The position numbers were made by a program, and so were the translations under genes. From Vibrio panuliri (GTDB taxonomy: Bacteria; Pseudomonadota; Gammaproteobacteria; Enterobacterales; Vibrionaceae), in NCBI RefSeq assembly GCF_009938205.1, contig NZ_AP019654.1, positions 1,488,001 through 1,552,000 of the forward strand: a stretch of 64,000 nt of DNA, read 5' to 3'. The notes under the pieces are model-generated. The model ran no database searches, was not told the origin of the DNA, and worked only from the letters and a program-made list of their open reading frames with translations. Below, one piece after another: positions 18,644 to 27,065 of the stretch (positions within the stretch are counted from its first letter, which is position 1; every line of letters begins with the position of its first letter).

Positions 18644-19354
18644 CTATAAGGTGATGGTGGAGCTGAGTTTAAAGCGCGATCCTGGGTGATAAAGTCGCGC
18701 GCTGCTGACTAAGTCGCGCCCGCTCCAGGTGCGGCGGGTGAGGAGCAAACAAGGTTCATTTTCTTGTAGTTGCAGTTGTTGGCGTTTATTGATGTCGATA
18801 GTGACTGCTTCAACAGTGTGTTCTATCGCAGACAGCGGGCAGGCTTCAAATAGGTACTGAGTCGGTGTTCGCTGATTGAAATCTTGATTGAGGTAATCGG
18901 GTGCATGTTGTGGGTTTACCCAGCGCAGCTCAAGTTGAATAGGCTGCTCGTCAGCATAGTGGATGATCTCACTGTAGAACACTGTGCTGCCGTGCATGAC
19001 CCCAAGTTGAATTGCGGTCGTTTCATCTGCGACAACGGCAGTTTGCTTCAGTACTTTGTTTCGGTACGCTTTGCCGCGTTCAACCACTTCAGTGGCGATG
19101 TTACGAATATCGATCAACGGTGATTCGGTTTTATCTATGTGCCGACAGACAAAGGTTCCTAAGCGGGGCTTGCGTTCAAGCCTGCCTTCAGAAACAAGAT
19201 CGCGGATCGCTTTGTTGACCGTCATACGACTAACATTGAACTGTTTAGTCAGTTCGATCTCAGTGGTTATACGTTGCCCAACAGACCATACGCCAGATTC
19301 AATTTGGTGGACGATATAGTGCTTTATTTGCTGATAGAGCGGTTGTTGAGGCAT
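18644..19354 (-). CDS. hutC: Histidine utilisation repressor HutC
   Basis: A 236-residue GntR-family regulator with an N-terminal winged helix (QFNVSRMTVNKAIRDLVSEGRLERKPRLGTFV, about 35-65) and a C-terminal UTRA ligand domain, as in HutC repressors that respond to urocanate. ATG at 19354 is taken; a TTG codon directly before it is not needed. It lies upstream of hutI, read in the same direction but separated by a 220-base gap holding the hutI operator. Its own promoter also carries the site, implying self-repression. Confidence 0.93.
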   Translation of the reverse strand: MPQQPLYQQIKHYIVHQIESGVWSVGQRITTEIELTKQFNVSRMTVNKAIRDLVSEGRLERKPRLGTFVCRHIDKTESPLIDIRNIATEVVERGKAYRNKVLKQTAVVADETTAIQLGVMHGSTVFYSEIIHYADEQPIQLELRWVNPQHAPDYLNQDFNQRTPTQYLFEACPLSAIEHTVEAVTIDINKRQQLQLQENEPCLLLTRRTWSGRDLVSSARLYHPGSRFKLSSTITL

Positions 19355-19372
19355 CAAGAAATCCGGTATTGA

Positions 19373-19386
19373 TTGGTATATACAAA
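19373..19386 (-). promoter_or_regulatory. HutC operator before hutC
   Basis: TTGGTATATACAAA with the perfect core GTATATAC at 19376-19383, 19 bases before the hutC ATG. It shares the core with the hutI operator, so HutC probably controls its own synthesis. Confidence 0.75.
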
Positions 19387-19545
19387 TCTAATCGTATTCG
19401 TGGCAGAAATGCAAGTGGTGGATAAAATCTAAGCAAACGAAATGAGATAAGACTCATTCTATAAGCAAAAGGCTTGCGTCAGTCACCAAGGAATGAGATA
19501 CCCATATACAACGATAAGAATAAAGTCACGAGAAAGGAAACAATC

Positions 19546-20289
19546 ATGTTTGGAAAGTTGAAAGCGTCTTTGGGCATTGGTGCCGCTAAAGTCGATACTG
19601 TTTTGGATAGTATGGCCGTCGAACAAGGCGAAAGCATTAAAGGTGTCGTGCATATTCAGGGTGGTGATGTCGAGCAGCAGATTGATGCGATTAACTTAAA
19701 ACTATGCACTGAGGTTAAAGTTGAGTCTGATAATGGCGTGAGCTATCAAGAGTTTATTTTGGGGCAACTGCAAGCCGTTCAACCGTTTGTTATTGGAGCA
19801 AATGAGCAAAAACAAGTACCGTTTGAACTCAAACTGCATGAGGAAACGCCAGTCACCGCGCTGAATGCGATAAAAAATCAATGTCATGTATGGTTAGAAA
19901 CAACGTTAGATATCGATTTCGCGATTGACCCAAAAGATCGTGATTATGTTGAAGTTCGTCCTTTGCCTGTAGTGGCGAAAGTGATTGGGGCAATCCAGAG
20001 CAACGGTTTCGATATGGTGAAAGCGGATGTCGAAAAGGGTTTTCTTCGTGGTGGAAACTTCAGCTCTAAGTCTGGTTGTTACCAAGAGATCGAGTTTAGA
20101 AATGGTGGCTTTATTAACAAGAAAGAGATTGAGTTGTCATTTGTACTGGAAGGGGGCTTCGTCCATTGCTTAGCTGAAGTCGACCGCGCATTGGGACTTG
20201 GTGGTGACAAGTATACATCATTTACCCTGTCACGTAGTGCGTCGGATGCTGAAGTTCAGCAAGCAGTCGCACGAGTACTCTCCATCTAG
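19546..20289 (+). CDS. Spo0M-like arrestin-fold protein
   Basis: A 247-residue cytoplasmic protein of the sporulation-control Spo0M family. The N-terminus MFGKLKASLGIGAAKVDTVL and the following strands (GESIKGVVHIQGGDVEQQIDAINLKL) match this family, which has an arrestin-like beta sandwich. AAAGGAAA selects ATG 19546. Vibrios do not sporulate, so the name is historical; functions suggested elsewhere include stress response and cytoskeletal or membrane links. Divergent from hutC; no clear operon partners. Confidence 0.82.
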   Translation: MFGKLKASLGIGAAKVDTVLDSMAVEQGESIKGVVHIQGGDVEQQIDAINLKLCTEVKVESDNGVSYQEFILGQLQAVQPFVIGANEQKQVPFELKLHEETPVTALNAIKNQCHVWLETTLDIDFAIDPKDRDYVEVRPLPVVAKVIGAIQSNGFDMVKADVEKGFLRGGNFSSKSGCYQEIEFRNGGFINKKEIELSFVLEGGFVHCLAEVDRALGLGGDKYTSFTLSRSASDAEVQQAVARVLSI

Positions 20290-20312
20290 TCTATAGTCGA
20301 GAAGTCGAAAAG

Positions 20313-20340
20313 AAAACAGGCTGATAATTCAGCCTGTTTT
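20313..20340. terminator. Bidirectional terminator
   Basis: AAAACAGGCTGA-TAAT-TCAGCCTGTTTT, a 12-pair perfect stem with A and T ends. It separates the convergent spo0M-like and relV genes and can serve both. Confidence 0.9.
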
Positions 20341-20344
20341 GCTA

Positions 20345-21121
20345 TTAAGCGGCGGTTAAGTGTGTGGTGATGTAGGGTTGCCAAGCATCTTGGTAGAGTT
20401 GGCGAGATTGGCGACGCATGTGATCAATTTGCGCCATTTCAAATTCAGTCAGTGCGCGCTGCTGGGCGTCAGCACTACGTTCAATGTTCTGAATCTGTTC
20501 ATACAGTTCGTGTTCTTTACCTGATTTCACATCAGCAATGGCTTTAAGATGCAGTTGAACTTCAGCAACCAGATTGGTTTTTGGCAGCTTCACTAACACA
20601 TTTAAGTCACGATAGCCGGATTCCGCCGGTTTTTTGAAGCGGTTTTTTACTTTTACGATGGTGGTTTCACGGCTTAATTTTTCATAAGCCTCCATTAGGC
20701 TCGCCACATCATCGGCGACGATCGTTGCGCGAGCTAAGTCTGTAATACGGTTTACTTGGTTATCAAGTTCTAAGGCAATCTTTTCTTGGGCACGTTGAGT
20801 TGATTTCACGCCAGCAAAATAGGCGTCAGTGCCAGTGAGTAGGGCGGTACTTTTACAGATAGTTTCCAACTCGAACTGAGCTTGGTGTGCTTTACTGTAG
20901 AGCACGTCAAAGTCGGAGTATGGTTGCAGCGGTTGATCGTAGGTAGATGTGATGCCATACAGACCGCTAAGGTTATGTTTGAAGGTTTTAGAGCAAACCT
21001 CATTCTGGTTTGAACTTCTACTGCCATCATTTGTTGCTGAAGGCATCGGCATCGCGGCTAGCGCAGGTGCACGGCTCAACATCAGAAGCACAAGTGCCGT
21101 GGCACGCAGGAATAAGCTCAT
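20345..21121 (-). CDS. relV: Small alarmone synthetase RelV
   Basis: A 258-residue protein with only the RelA/SpoT synthetase domain, making (p)ppGpp from ATP and GTP/GDP. Recognisable parts are KSTQRAQEKI (106-115), the DLARATIV strand (128-135), KNRFKKP with the GYRDLN motif (169-174) and EVQLHL (187-192) with HELY (204-207). There is no hydrolase or regulatory domain. Size and neighbourhood (tpm, purT next door) match RelV of Vibrio cholerae. GAGGAGA supports this start. Odd: residues 1-23 look like a Sec signal peptide (hydrophobic core, then ALA-A), which conflicts with a cytoplasmic nucleotide synthetase. Confidence 0.85.
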   Translation of the reverse strand: MSLFLRATALVLLMLSRAPALAAMPMPSATNDGSRSSNQNEVCSKTFKHNLSGLYGITSTYDQPLQPYSDFDVLYSKAHQAQFELETICKSTALLTGTDAYFAGVKSTQRAQEKIALELDNQVNRITDLARATIVADDVASLMEAYEKLSRETTIVKVKNRFKKPAESGYRDLNVLVKLPKTNLVAEVQLHLKAIADVKSGKEHELYEQIQNIERSADAQQRALTEFEMAQIDHMRRQSRQLYQDAWQPYITTHLTAA

Positions 21122-21477
21122 TCAGTCTCCTCAGAGTTGTTGTTGCTTAGAAAACAGGGCAATAAAAATATGACACCTAAACAAAACAAGTCTTTACATT
21201 ATCTATGGGGGCTACTTGAGCAAACTCAATCCTAACAAACAGTGAAGGTTAGAAAACATTAACTGGCTCTCAATTGTGAGTATTGCTACTTACTTTGAGT
21301 GAGACTGGAATAAGAAGTTCATGCAAAAGATGTAACTAAATTTATCTTTGCGGCGCTCTTTGCCTACTCATGGGACACAGTATATCGAACCTAAATGAAC
21401 ACAACCTGAATGGTTTGTTTAAATTTGCGGTGGTTTTCGCTAGTCTTAGCCCTCAAAAGTCAGCCGAGAAAATTACA
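21122..21477. promoter_or_regulatory. relV-tpm divergent control region
   Basis: A 356-base gap with no convincing gene. It holds the relV ribosome site at its left end, a weak inverted repeat CTAAC/GTTAG near 21235-21255 and a CTCAATTGTGAG repeat near 21270. An upstream in-frame ATG at 21370 for tpm was judged unlikely. No classical promoter pair is clear. Confidence 0.4.
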
Positions 21478-22125
21478 ATGAAAGATCCAGAATTTTGGCA
21501 CAATAAATGGGCGGCAAACCAAATCGGTTTTCACCTTGAAGACGTAAACCCATTGCTCATCAATTATTGGCCTGCCACCAATCCTCAAATGAATGACAAA
21601 GTCTTTGTTCCACTGTGTGGCAAATCAGAAGACTTAATCTGGCTGGCCCGCAAACACGAAGATGTCCAAGGTGTGGAGTTAAGCAATATTGCTGTGCGTT
21701 CGTTTTTTGCTGAGCATTTTTACACTCCAATGGTGATGCCAATTGGCGGTCAACATGAGCTATTCCAGTTTGATGAGCTATCGATCTATGTTGGGGATTA
21801 CTTCACCGCACCAATCAAACCAGTTGATATTGTTTATGACCGAGCAGCGTTGGTGGCGCTACCTGAAGAGATGCGTGATGAGTACGTAACTAGACTAAAA
21901 AGCTTACTTAATCCTGGCGGCCGTATCTTGCTGATTAGTTTAGATTACGCTCAGGAGGAGATGGCGGGTCCACCGTTTTCGGTGCCTGAGCAAGAGATAC
22001 GTCTCCACTTCTCCGACTACACGGTGACCAAGCTTTACCGTGACGAAGGGGACGAAAATCACCCGCGCATCAAGCGCAATAGCTTAAGTCGCTTTGCGGA
22101 GGAAGTGTACTTGATCGAGTCTTAA
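21478..22125 (+). CDS. tpm: Thiopurine S-methyltransferase
   Basis: A 215-residue SAM-dependent methyltransferase of the TPMT family. It begins [19 protein letters not shown], the typical bacterial Tpm start, and contains [15 protein letters not shown] (the SAM-binding motif I variant) and [13 protein letters not shown]. In bacteria it methylates selenium and tellurium compounds, giving tellurite resistance, besides thiopurines. The start at 21478 is chosen from the family N-terminus. Confidence 0.95.
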   Translation: MKDPEFWHNKWAANQIGFHLEDVNPLLINYWPATNPQMNDKVFVPLCGKSEDLIWLARKHEDVQGVELSNIAVRSFFAEHFYTPMVMPIGGQHELFQFDELSIYVGDYFTAPIKPVDIVYDRAALVALPEEMRDEYVTRLKSLLNPGGRILLISLDYAQEEMAGPPFSVPEQEIRLHFSDYTVTKLYRDEGDENHPRIKRNSLSRFAEEVYLIES

Positions 22126-22135
22126 TCAGGCACAA

Positions 22136-22169
22136 AAAACGCTTGGTATCCAACTTCGCCAAGCGTTTT
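22136..22169 (+). terminator. Terminator after tpm (also faces purT)
   Basis: AAAACGCTTGG and CCAAGCGTTTT form an 11-pair stem around a 12-base loop. The A/T ends allow use from both strands; purT ends 20 bases beyond it. Confidence 0.8.
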
Positions 22170-22188
22170 CATTTTTACAAAGTAGCGC

Positions 22189-23364
22189 TTAGTAAATGAT
22201 GGTGATTTTACTCGCCGCAGTGATGGCATCATCAATCGCTTGCTCTATGGAGTCGCGTTGCGTAATTGCAACGCCGAGTCGGCGGCGACCGTCAATGTTT
22301 GGTTTGCCAAAAAGCTTAAGTTGCGTTTTAGGCGCGTTTAGCGCATCAGCGAGCCCTTGGTAGCGAATGTTGTTTGACGTTCCTTGACCAAGAATGACTG
22401 CCGAGGCACAAGGACCATACTGCGTAATGTTAGCGATAGGCATACCAGTAAAGGCGCGCACGTGTAGAGCAAATTCAGACATATCTTGCGAAAGCAGCGT
22501 CACTAGACCTGTGTCATGTGGGCGAGGGGATACTTCATTAAAGATGACAGTGTCACCTTTTACAAACAGTTCTACGCCAAATATACCGTAACCGCCTAGG
22601 GCATTGACCACTTGCTCTGCTGCGTGTTGTGCGGCTTTAAGAGCGTTATCAGACATGGCTTGTGGCTGCCATGATTCGCGGTAATCACCATCTTCTTGTC
22701 GGTGACCAATCGGCGCGCAAAAATGCACACCATCAATCGCTCGAACGGTCAGTTGCGTAATTTCGTAGTCAAAGTCGATAAAGCCTTCAACAATGACACG
22801 ACCTGCACCAGTGCGTCCTCCTTCTTGTGCGTAGTGCCATGCTTTTTCAATATCAGCTCTGTTTTTGATGACGCTTTGTCCTTTGCCAGACGAACTCATC
22901 ACGGGTTTACAGACACAAGGGATGCCCACCGCTTCAATTGCTGCGACAAAATCTTGGTAATTATCGGCAAAGCGATAAGGCGAAGTGGTCAAACCGAGCT
23001 CTTCAGCGGCAAGGCGGCGAATGCCTTCACGGTTCATGGTCAGTTTAGTGGCGTTTGCAGTGGGCACCACGTTGAGACCTTTTGCTTCTAGTTCAACCAG
23101 TTTGTCGGTGGCGATGGCTTCGATCTCTGGCACCACATAATCGGGTTGCTCTTGTTCGATGATGTTAGCTAGCGCTTGACCATCGAGCATATCAACCACA
23201 TAGCTGCGGTGCGCGACTTGCATCGCTGGCGCGTTTTCATAGCGGTCGCAGGCAATCACTTCTAGCCCCAAACGTTGACACTCAATCGCCACTTCTTTGC
23301 CTAACTCACCAGAGCCTAATAAAAGTACACGAGTAGAATTTTCACTAGTTGCCGTACCAAACAT
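22189..23364 (-). CDS. purT: Formate-dependent phosphoribosylglycinamide formyltransferase
   Basis: A 391-residue ATP-grasp enzyme that uses formate and ATP to formylate GAR in purine synthesis, bypassing folate. The N-terminal [19 protein letters not shown] (pre-ATP-grasp), [12 protein letters not shown] phosphate loop and [13 protein letters not shown]-terminal signature are diagnostic. Start MFGTATSEN at 23364 fits the family; a longer frame exists upstream but would run through the PurR box. Single-gene unit. Confidence 0.96.
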   Translation of the reverse strand: MFGTATSENSTRVLLLGSGELGKEVAIECQRLGLEVIACDRYENAPAMQVAHRSYVVDMLDGQALANIIEQEQPDYVVPEIEAIATDKLVELEAKGLNVVPTANATKLTMNREGIRRLAAEELGLTTSPYRFADNYQDFVAAIEAVGIPCVCKPVMSSSGKGQSVIKNRADIEKAWHYAQEGGRTGAGRVIVEGFIDFDYEITQLTVRAIDGVHFCAPIGHRQEDGDYRESWQPQAMSDNALKAAQHAAEQVVNALGGYGIFGVELFVKGDTVIFNEVSPRPHDTGLVTLLSQDMSEFALHVRAFTGMPIANITQYGPCASAVILGQGTSNNIRYQGLADALNAPKTQLKLFGKPNIDGRRRLGVAITQRDSIEQAIDDAITAASKITIIY

Positions 23365-23426
23365 ACACACCCTTTGCTTTGAAGATATTGAAAACTGGCT
23401 CGGATCATACTGGATTGGAAATAAAA

Positions 23427-23442
23427 AGCAAACGTTTGCGCT
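23427..23442 (-). promoter_or_regulatory. PurR box of purT
   Basis: AGCAAACGTTTGCGCT contains the perfect palindrome GCAAACGTTTGC (23428-23439), the consensus core of PurR operators. It is 63 bases before the purT ATG, so purT is expected to be repressed by PurR with hypoxanthine or guanine. Confidence 0.85.
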
Positions 23443-23605
23443 TTGGTGTTCATTGGCTTGCCGACAATAAAATCTGACCCAAACCACACTTTTTTGACGC
23501 AATGTTCCATCAATGTGAATTCATTGATCTAACGCCAAATTATCGCGTCAAAACAGGAGGATGATGAGATTAGCTAGTTAAAATCTCAGGAAGAGTAGTT
23601 ACGTA

Positions 23606-25024
23606 ATGCGTTCATATTTGAAATACATTATCCCAGTGGTCATTCCACTATTGATCCTTATGATGCCTCTCAGTGCCTTTCCATTTGAAGGCATTACGGT
23701 ATTGCAACAAAGGGTTATCGCAATTTTCCTTTTAGCCGCTTTATGTTGGGTGTTCGAACCAATCCCAATTTATGCCACATCGGTAGTCATTATTGTTCTT
23801 GAGCTATTGATGCTTTCGGATAAAGGGTTGATTTTCTTCCGTTTGGAGCAAGGAGAGGCGCACTTTGGTCAGTTGTTAAAGTACAACGAGATCATGGCAA
23901 CGTTTGCCAGCCCGATCATTATGCTGTTCTTGGGTGGTTTTTTCCTTGCGATGGCTGCCACTAAGTATCGTTTGGATGTCAACTTAGCAAGGGTATTGCT
24001 GAAACCGTTTGGCAATGACCCCAAGTACGTGATGCTTGGTTTAATGCTGATTACCGCTATCTTCTCGATGTTTATGTCAAACACGGCAACCACGGCGATG
24101 ATGCTTTCGATTCTGACCCCAGTTATTGCTGTGTTTGGTCCGAAAGACCCGGGCCGAATAGCCTTTGCGCTGTGTATTCCTGTTGCGGCTAACATCGGTG
24201 GTATCGGTACGCCGATAGGCACACCACCCAATGCGATTGCACTAAAATATCTTGTGGGTGACAACTTTATCTCTTTTGGCGAGTGGATGGCATTTGGCGT
24301 GCCATTTGTGGTGGTGATGATGGCGCTCGCGTGGTTTTTGATTATCGCGCTATACCCCGCTGAGCAAAAGAGTATTGATTTGTCGATCAAAGGCAAGTTC
24401 CTGAAAACACCTAAATCTATCGTGGTTTACCTGACTTTTGGTTTGACGATTCTATTGTGGTTGATGGGCTCTGCGCACGGCATGAACTCGTATACAGTGG
24501 CTTTGATTCCGGTCGCCGTCTTCTCTTTAACTGGCATCATCAACAAGGAAGATCTTAAGAAGATTTCATGGGATGTGTTGTGGTTGGTGTCAGGTGGTAT
24601 CGCGCTTGGACTGGCATTGGATAAAACCGGTCTGGCGAGTTTGGTCGTGCATAGTATTCCGTTTGACGAGTACTCACCTTACATCGTGTTGTTCGGTGCG
24701 GCGTTCCTCTGTTTGTTGATGGCGAACTTTATGTCGCATACCGCGACTGCAAACTTATTGATGCCAATTATGGCGGCACTGGGTTCATCAATGGTTTCTT
24801 TGGCGCCACTGGGTGGCGAGGTGACGCTAATCCTAGTCGTGACATTTGCAGCATCACTGGGCATGTCATTACCGATTAGTACACCGCCAAATGCTTTGGC
24901 CCATGCGACCGGTAACGTGCAAAGTAACCAAATGGCAAAGGTTGGGGTGATTCTTGGTGTGGTCGGGGTAATACTCAGTTTTGTGTTGGTGTGGGTTCTT
25001 CATTCAGTAGGGCATATAGGCTAG
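23606..25024 (+). CDS. SLC13/DASS-family anion symporter
   Basis: A 472-residue inner-membrane transporter with about 11 helices. Both sodium/substrate hairpin motifs are seen: SNTATTAMM (about 150) with GTPIGTPPNAIAL, and the repeat SHTATANLLMP with STPPNALAHA. This places it with the Na+-dependent di- and tricarboxylate carriers (VcINDY/CitT-like) or sulfate carriers. The substrate cannot be read. Its stop codon abuts the next ATG, so transporter and histidine kinase are made together, which suggests a signalling link. Confidence 0.88.
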   Translation: MRSYLKYIIPVVIPLLILMMPLSAFPFEGITVLQQRVIAIFLLAALCWVFEPIPIYATSVVIIVLELLMLSDKGLIFFRLEQGEAHFGQLLKYNEIMATFASPIIMLFLGGFFLAMAATKYRLDVNLARVLLKPFGNDPKYVMLGLMLITAIFSMFMSNTATTAMMLSILTPVIAVFGPKDPGRIAFALCIPVAANIGGIGTPIGTPPNAIALKYLVGDNFISFGEWMAFGVPFVVVMMALAWFLIIALYPAEQKSIDLSIKGKFLKTPKSIVVYLTFGLTILLWLMGSAHGMNSYTVALIPVAVFSLTGIINKEDLKKISWDVLWLVSGGIALGLALDKTGLASLVVHSIPFDEYSPYIVLFGAAFLCLLMANFMSHTATANLLMPIMAALGSSMVSLAPLGGEVTLILVVTFAASLGMSLPISTPPNALAHATGNVQSNQMAKVGVILGVVGVILSFVLVWVLHSVGHIG

Positions 25025-26344
25025 ATGTTTCAACCAGATGTAACCAGTTTAATCAATCGTTATTTCAGTCATCCTGAGCGCACCATATCGGTCGCAGCGG
25101 ATGAAACGCTGATCGACCAAAACGGTCGCAATGAACGGCTTTACTATGTGCTTGAAGGGGAACTCGAAGGGTTCGCTTCTGCGGGAGAGAACACCACTAG
25201 AGTGTTTCACGCTTGCCAAGGGGCGTTTATCGGCGTTCATAGCTTTTTCTCTGGTACATGGATTGCGTCATCGACGGTCATCGCGAAGACCAACGCAAAA
25301 CTGGCGTGGATAGATCGCCATATTCCGCCTGTTGAACAAGAGACTTTTGGTCCGCTTACCGCACAATTTACGCCAGTGATTGTCAATGAGCTTTCACGTC
25401 GTCAATGGCGGGCGACACAAGAAGCGTTGGCAAAAGAAAAAGTATTGAAAAAGCTTTACCTTGCTGAGCAGATGACAACCTTGGGGCAGTTAGCCGCAGG
25501 GCTCGCCCATGAGCTAAACAACTCAATTGGTGTAGTCAGCAGTAAGTCAGAACGACTTGAACATATTGTCGTCACCTTGTTAGAAGCGTTACACCCAGAG
25601 GCGAGCGAGTTTTTTGATCACGGTTTACTTAATGGGCAAAAGAGCTCCTCAAGTGACGTACGCATTCGGGCGAAAACATTTGAGAAGCGCTATGGGTTAG
25701 ATTCGTCGACAGCAAAAGATTTGGCCCGAGCAGTGGCGGGCGACAGCGTGGCTGAGCAATGGCTACGTAACCCTCAAGATGCTGTTAAATACTGGAAAAT
25801 GGGGCGTGACCTTCATGACCTTCGCTCTGCCGCAAAACATACCGTAGGCATTGTGCGTTCGGTTAAGCAGTTGGGTAGGGTAGATGTTGATGCAATCGAA
25901 GACATTAATATCAATGAGAGTATCAACCGAGCGGTTGCGTTATTGCAAAGTGATTTGCGTACGGTCGAAGTCAGACTTAGCCCAGGTGAGATTCCTCCGT
26001 TTAGAGGATCACAAACTGAATTGGTTCAGGTGTGGGTTAACATTATTAAAAACGCCTGTGACGCAATGAACCAAACCGCAGCGCCAGTGATTGAGATTAA
26101 AACACGAGTGAATCGCAATCGTTTATTAGTGACGATTACGAACAATGGACCAGAAATAGAACCAAATACACGCAGGCGGTTATTTGATCCTAATTTCACC
26201 ACTAAGAAAGGCGGTTTATCTTTTGGACTGGGATTAGGCTTATCAATTGTTCGCCGGATTATTTCCAGCTATGGCGGAAGCATTGCAGTAAAAAGTGACA
26301 GTCAGAAAACTATTTTCAGAATTAAATTACCTATCGAGGACTAA
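25025..26344 (+). CDS. Soluble sensor histidine kinase with cNMP-binding-like domain
   Basis: A 439-residue kinase without membrane helices. Residues about 12-125 resemble a cyclic-nucleotide-binding (CRP-type) jelly roll: DQNGRNERLYYVLEGELEGFAS then QGAFIGVHSFF. The usual phosphate-cassette Arg is not obvious. The H-box is LGQLAAGLAHELNNSIGVV with His162; the N-box is VWVNIIKNACDAM; the G boxes end in FGLGLGLSIVRRI. Residues 170-270 form a long helical linker. The gene starts on the base after the SLC13 stop and is followed by a receiver gene. The transporter could be its sensory partner; this is inference. Confidence 0.88.
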   Translation: MFQPDVTSLINRYFSHPERTISVAADETLIDQNGRNERLYYVLEGELEGFASAGENTTRVFHACQGAFIGVHSFFSGTWIASSTVIAKTNAKLAWIDRHIPPVEQETFGPLTAQFTPVIVNELSRRQWRATQEALAKEKVLKKLYLAEQMTTLGQLAAGLAHELNNSIGVVSSKSERLEHIVVTLLEALHPEASEFFDHGLLNGQKSSSSDVRIRAKTFEKRYGLDSSTAKDLARAVAGDSVAEQWLRNPQDAVKYWKMGRDLHDLRSAAKHTVGIVRSVKQLGRVDVDAIEDININESINRAVALLQSDLRTVEVRLSPGEIPPFRGSQTELVQVWVNIIKNACDAMNQTAAPVIEIKTRVNRNRLLVTITNNGPEIEPNTRRRLFDPNFTTKKGGLSFGLGLGLSIVRRIISSYGGSIAVKSDSQKTIFRIKLPIED

Positions 26345-26345
26345 C

Positions 26346-26819
26346 ATGGACAAGCTAAATGTAATTTGCGTCGACGATCAGCGAGAGGTGTTAAGCGCGG
26401 TATTGCACGATCTTGAACCTTTGGCTGAGTGGTTAAACATCGAAGACTGCGAGTCGGCAGACGAAGTGTTATCTCTTATGGATGAGATTGACGCTGAGGG
26501 CGAGCATATCGCGGTGCTGATATCTGACCACGTAATGCCGGGTAAAACTGGAGTTGAGTTGTTAACGGAGGTAAGCGGTGATCGTCGCTACTTACATACT
26601 AAAAAAGTGCTGCTGACTGGGCAGGCGACTCATACCGATACCATTCAGGCGATTAATACCGCAGGGATAAACCAATATTTTGAAAAACCTTGGCAGGCTA
26701 ACTCACTGGTGGAGTCGATAACACGCTTGGTTACTGAGTACATTTTTGATGCCGGTTTAGACTATAGCCAATACCATCAACATTTGGATCAGCAGACGGT
26801 TTTAGATCGATTACGCTAG
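26346..26819 (+). CDS. Single-domain response regulator
   Basis: A 157-residue receiver protein. Acidic residues near the N-terminus (VDDQ), the phosphorylation site Asp61 in ISDHVMPGKTG, Thr in LLTGQA and Lys in YFEKPWQ form the complete REC active site. No output domain follows; the last about 30 residues are a helix and tail. It starts one base after the kinase stop with GAGGA upstream, so it is the cognate partner. It must signal by protein contact or by phosphate relay. The HD-GYP gene 250 bases downstream is one possible target. Confidence 0.92.
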   Translation: MDKLNVICVDDQREVLSAVLHDLEPLAEWLNIEDCESADEVLSLMDEIDAEGEHIAVLISDHVMPGKTGVELLTEVSGDRRYLHTKKVLLTGQATHTDTIQAINTAGINQYFEKPWQANSLVESITRLVTEYIFDAGLDYSQYHQHLDQQTVLDRLR

Positions 26820-27065
26820 CGTGTTTGGTTGATGATGAATAATTAGCTTTTGACTAATTTACCCCATTAATAAAAGGGTTATTGCGAGGTTTTATATAAT
26901 TGGTGTTATAAGCGATGTATTTAAGAAAAAATCCAGCTTGAAAATAAGTTTGTAGACTAAACATGAACGAAATTAAAGCAAACGACACTTTGGATAAGGA
27001 AATGTTACATTAAGCGTAATATAATAAATTCTGGCTTTTTAATGGATACGTAGTTTTTTATCACG

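Noticed and set aside
23555..23581. AGGAGG followed by a six-codon frame (ATGATGAGATTAGCTAGT TAA) before the SLC13 gene
   Set aside because: Spacing to the ATG is too short and the peptide is tiny; a leader peptide cannot be argued from this alone.
23869..24396. 175-codon frame antisense to the SLC13 gene
   Set aside because: Shadow of a hydrophobic coding region; composition is that of a reversed membrane protein gene.
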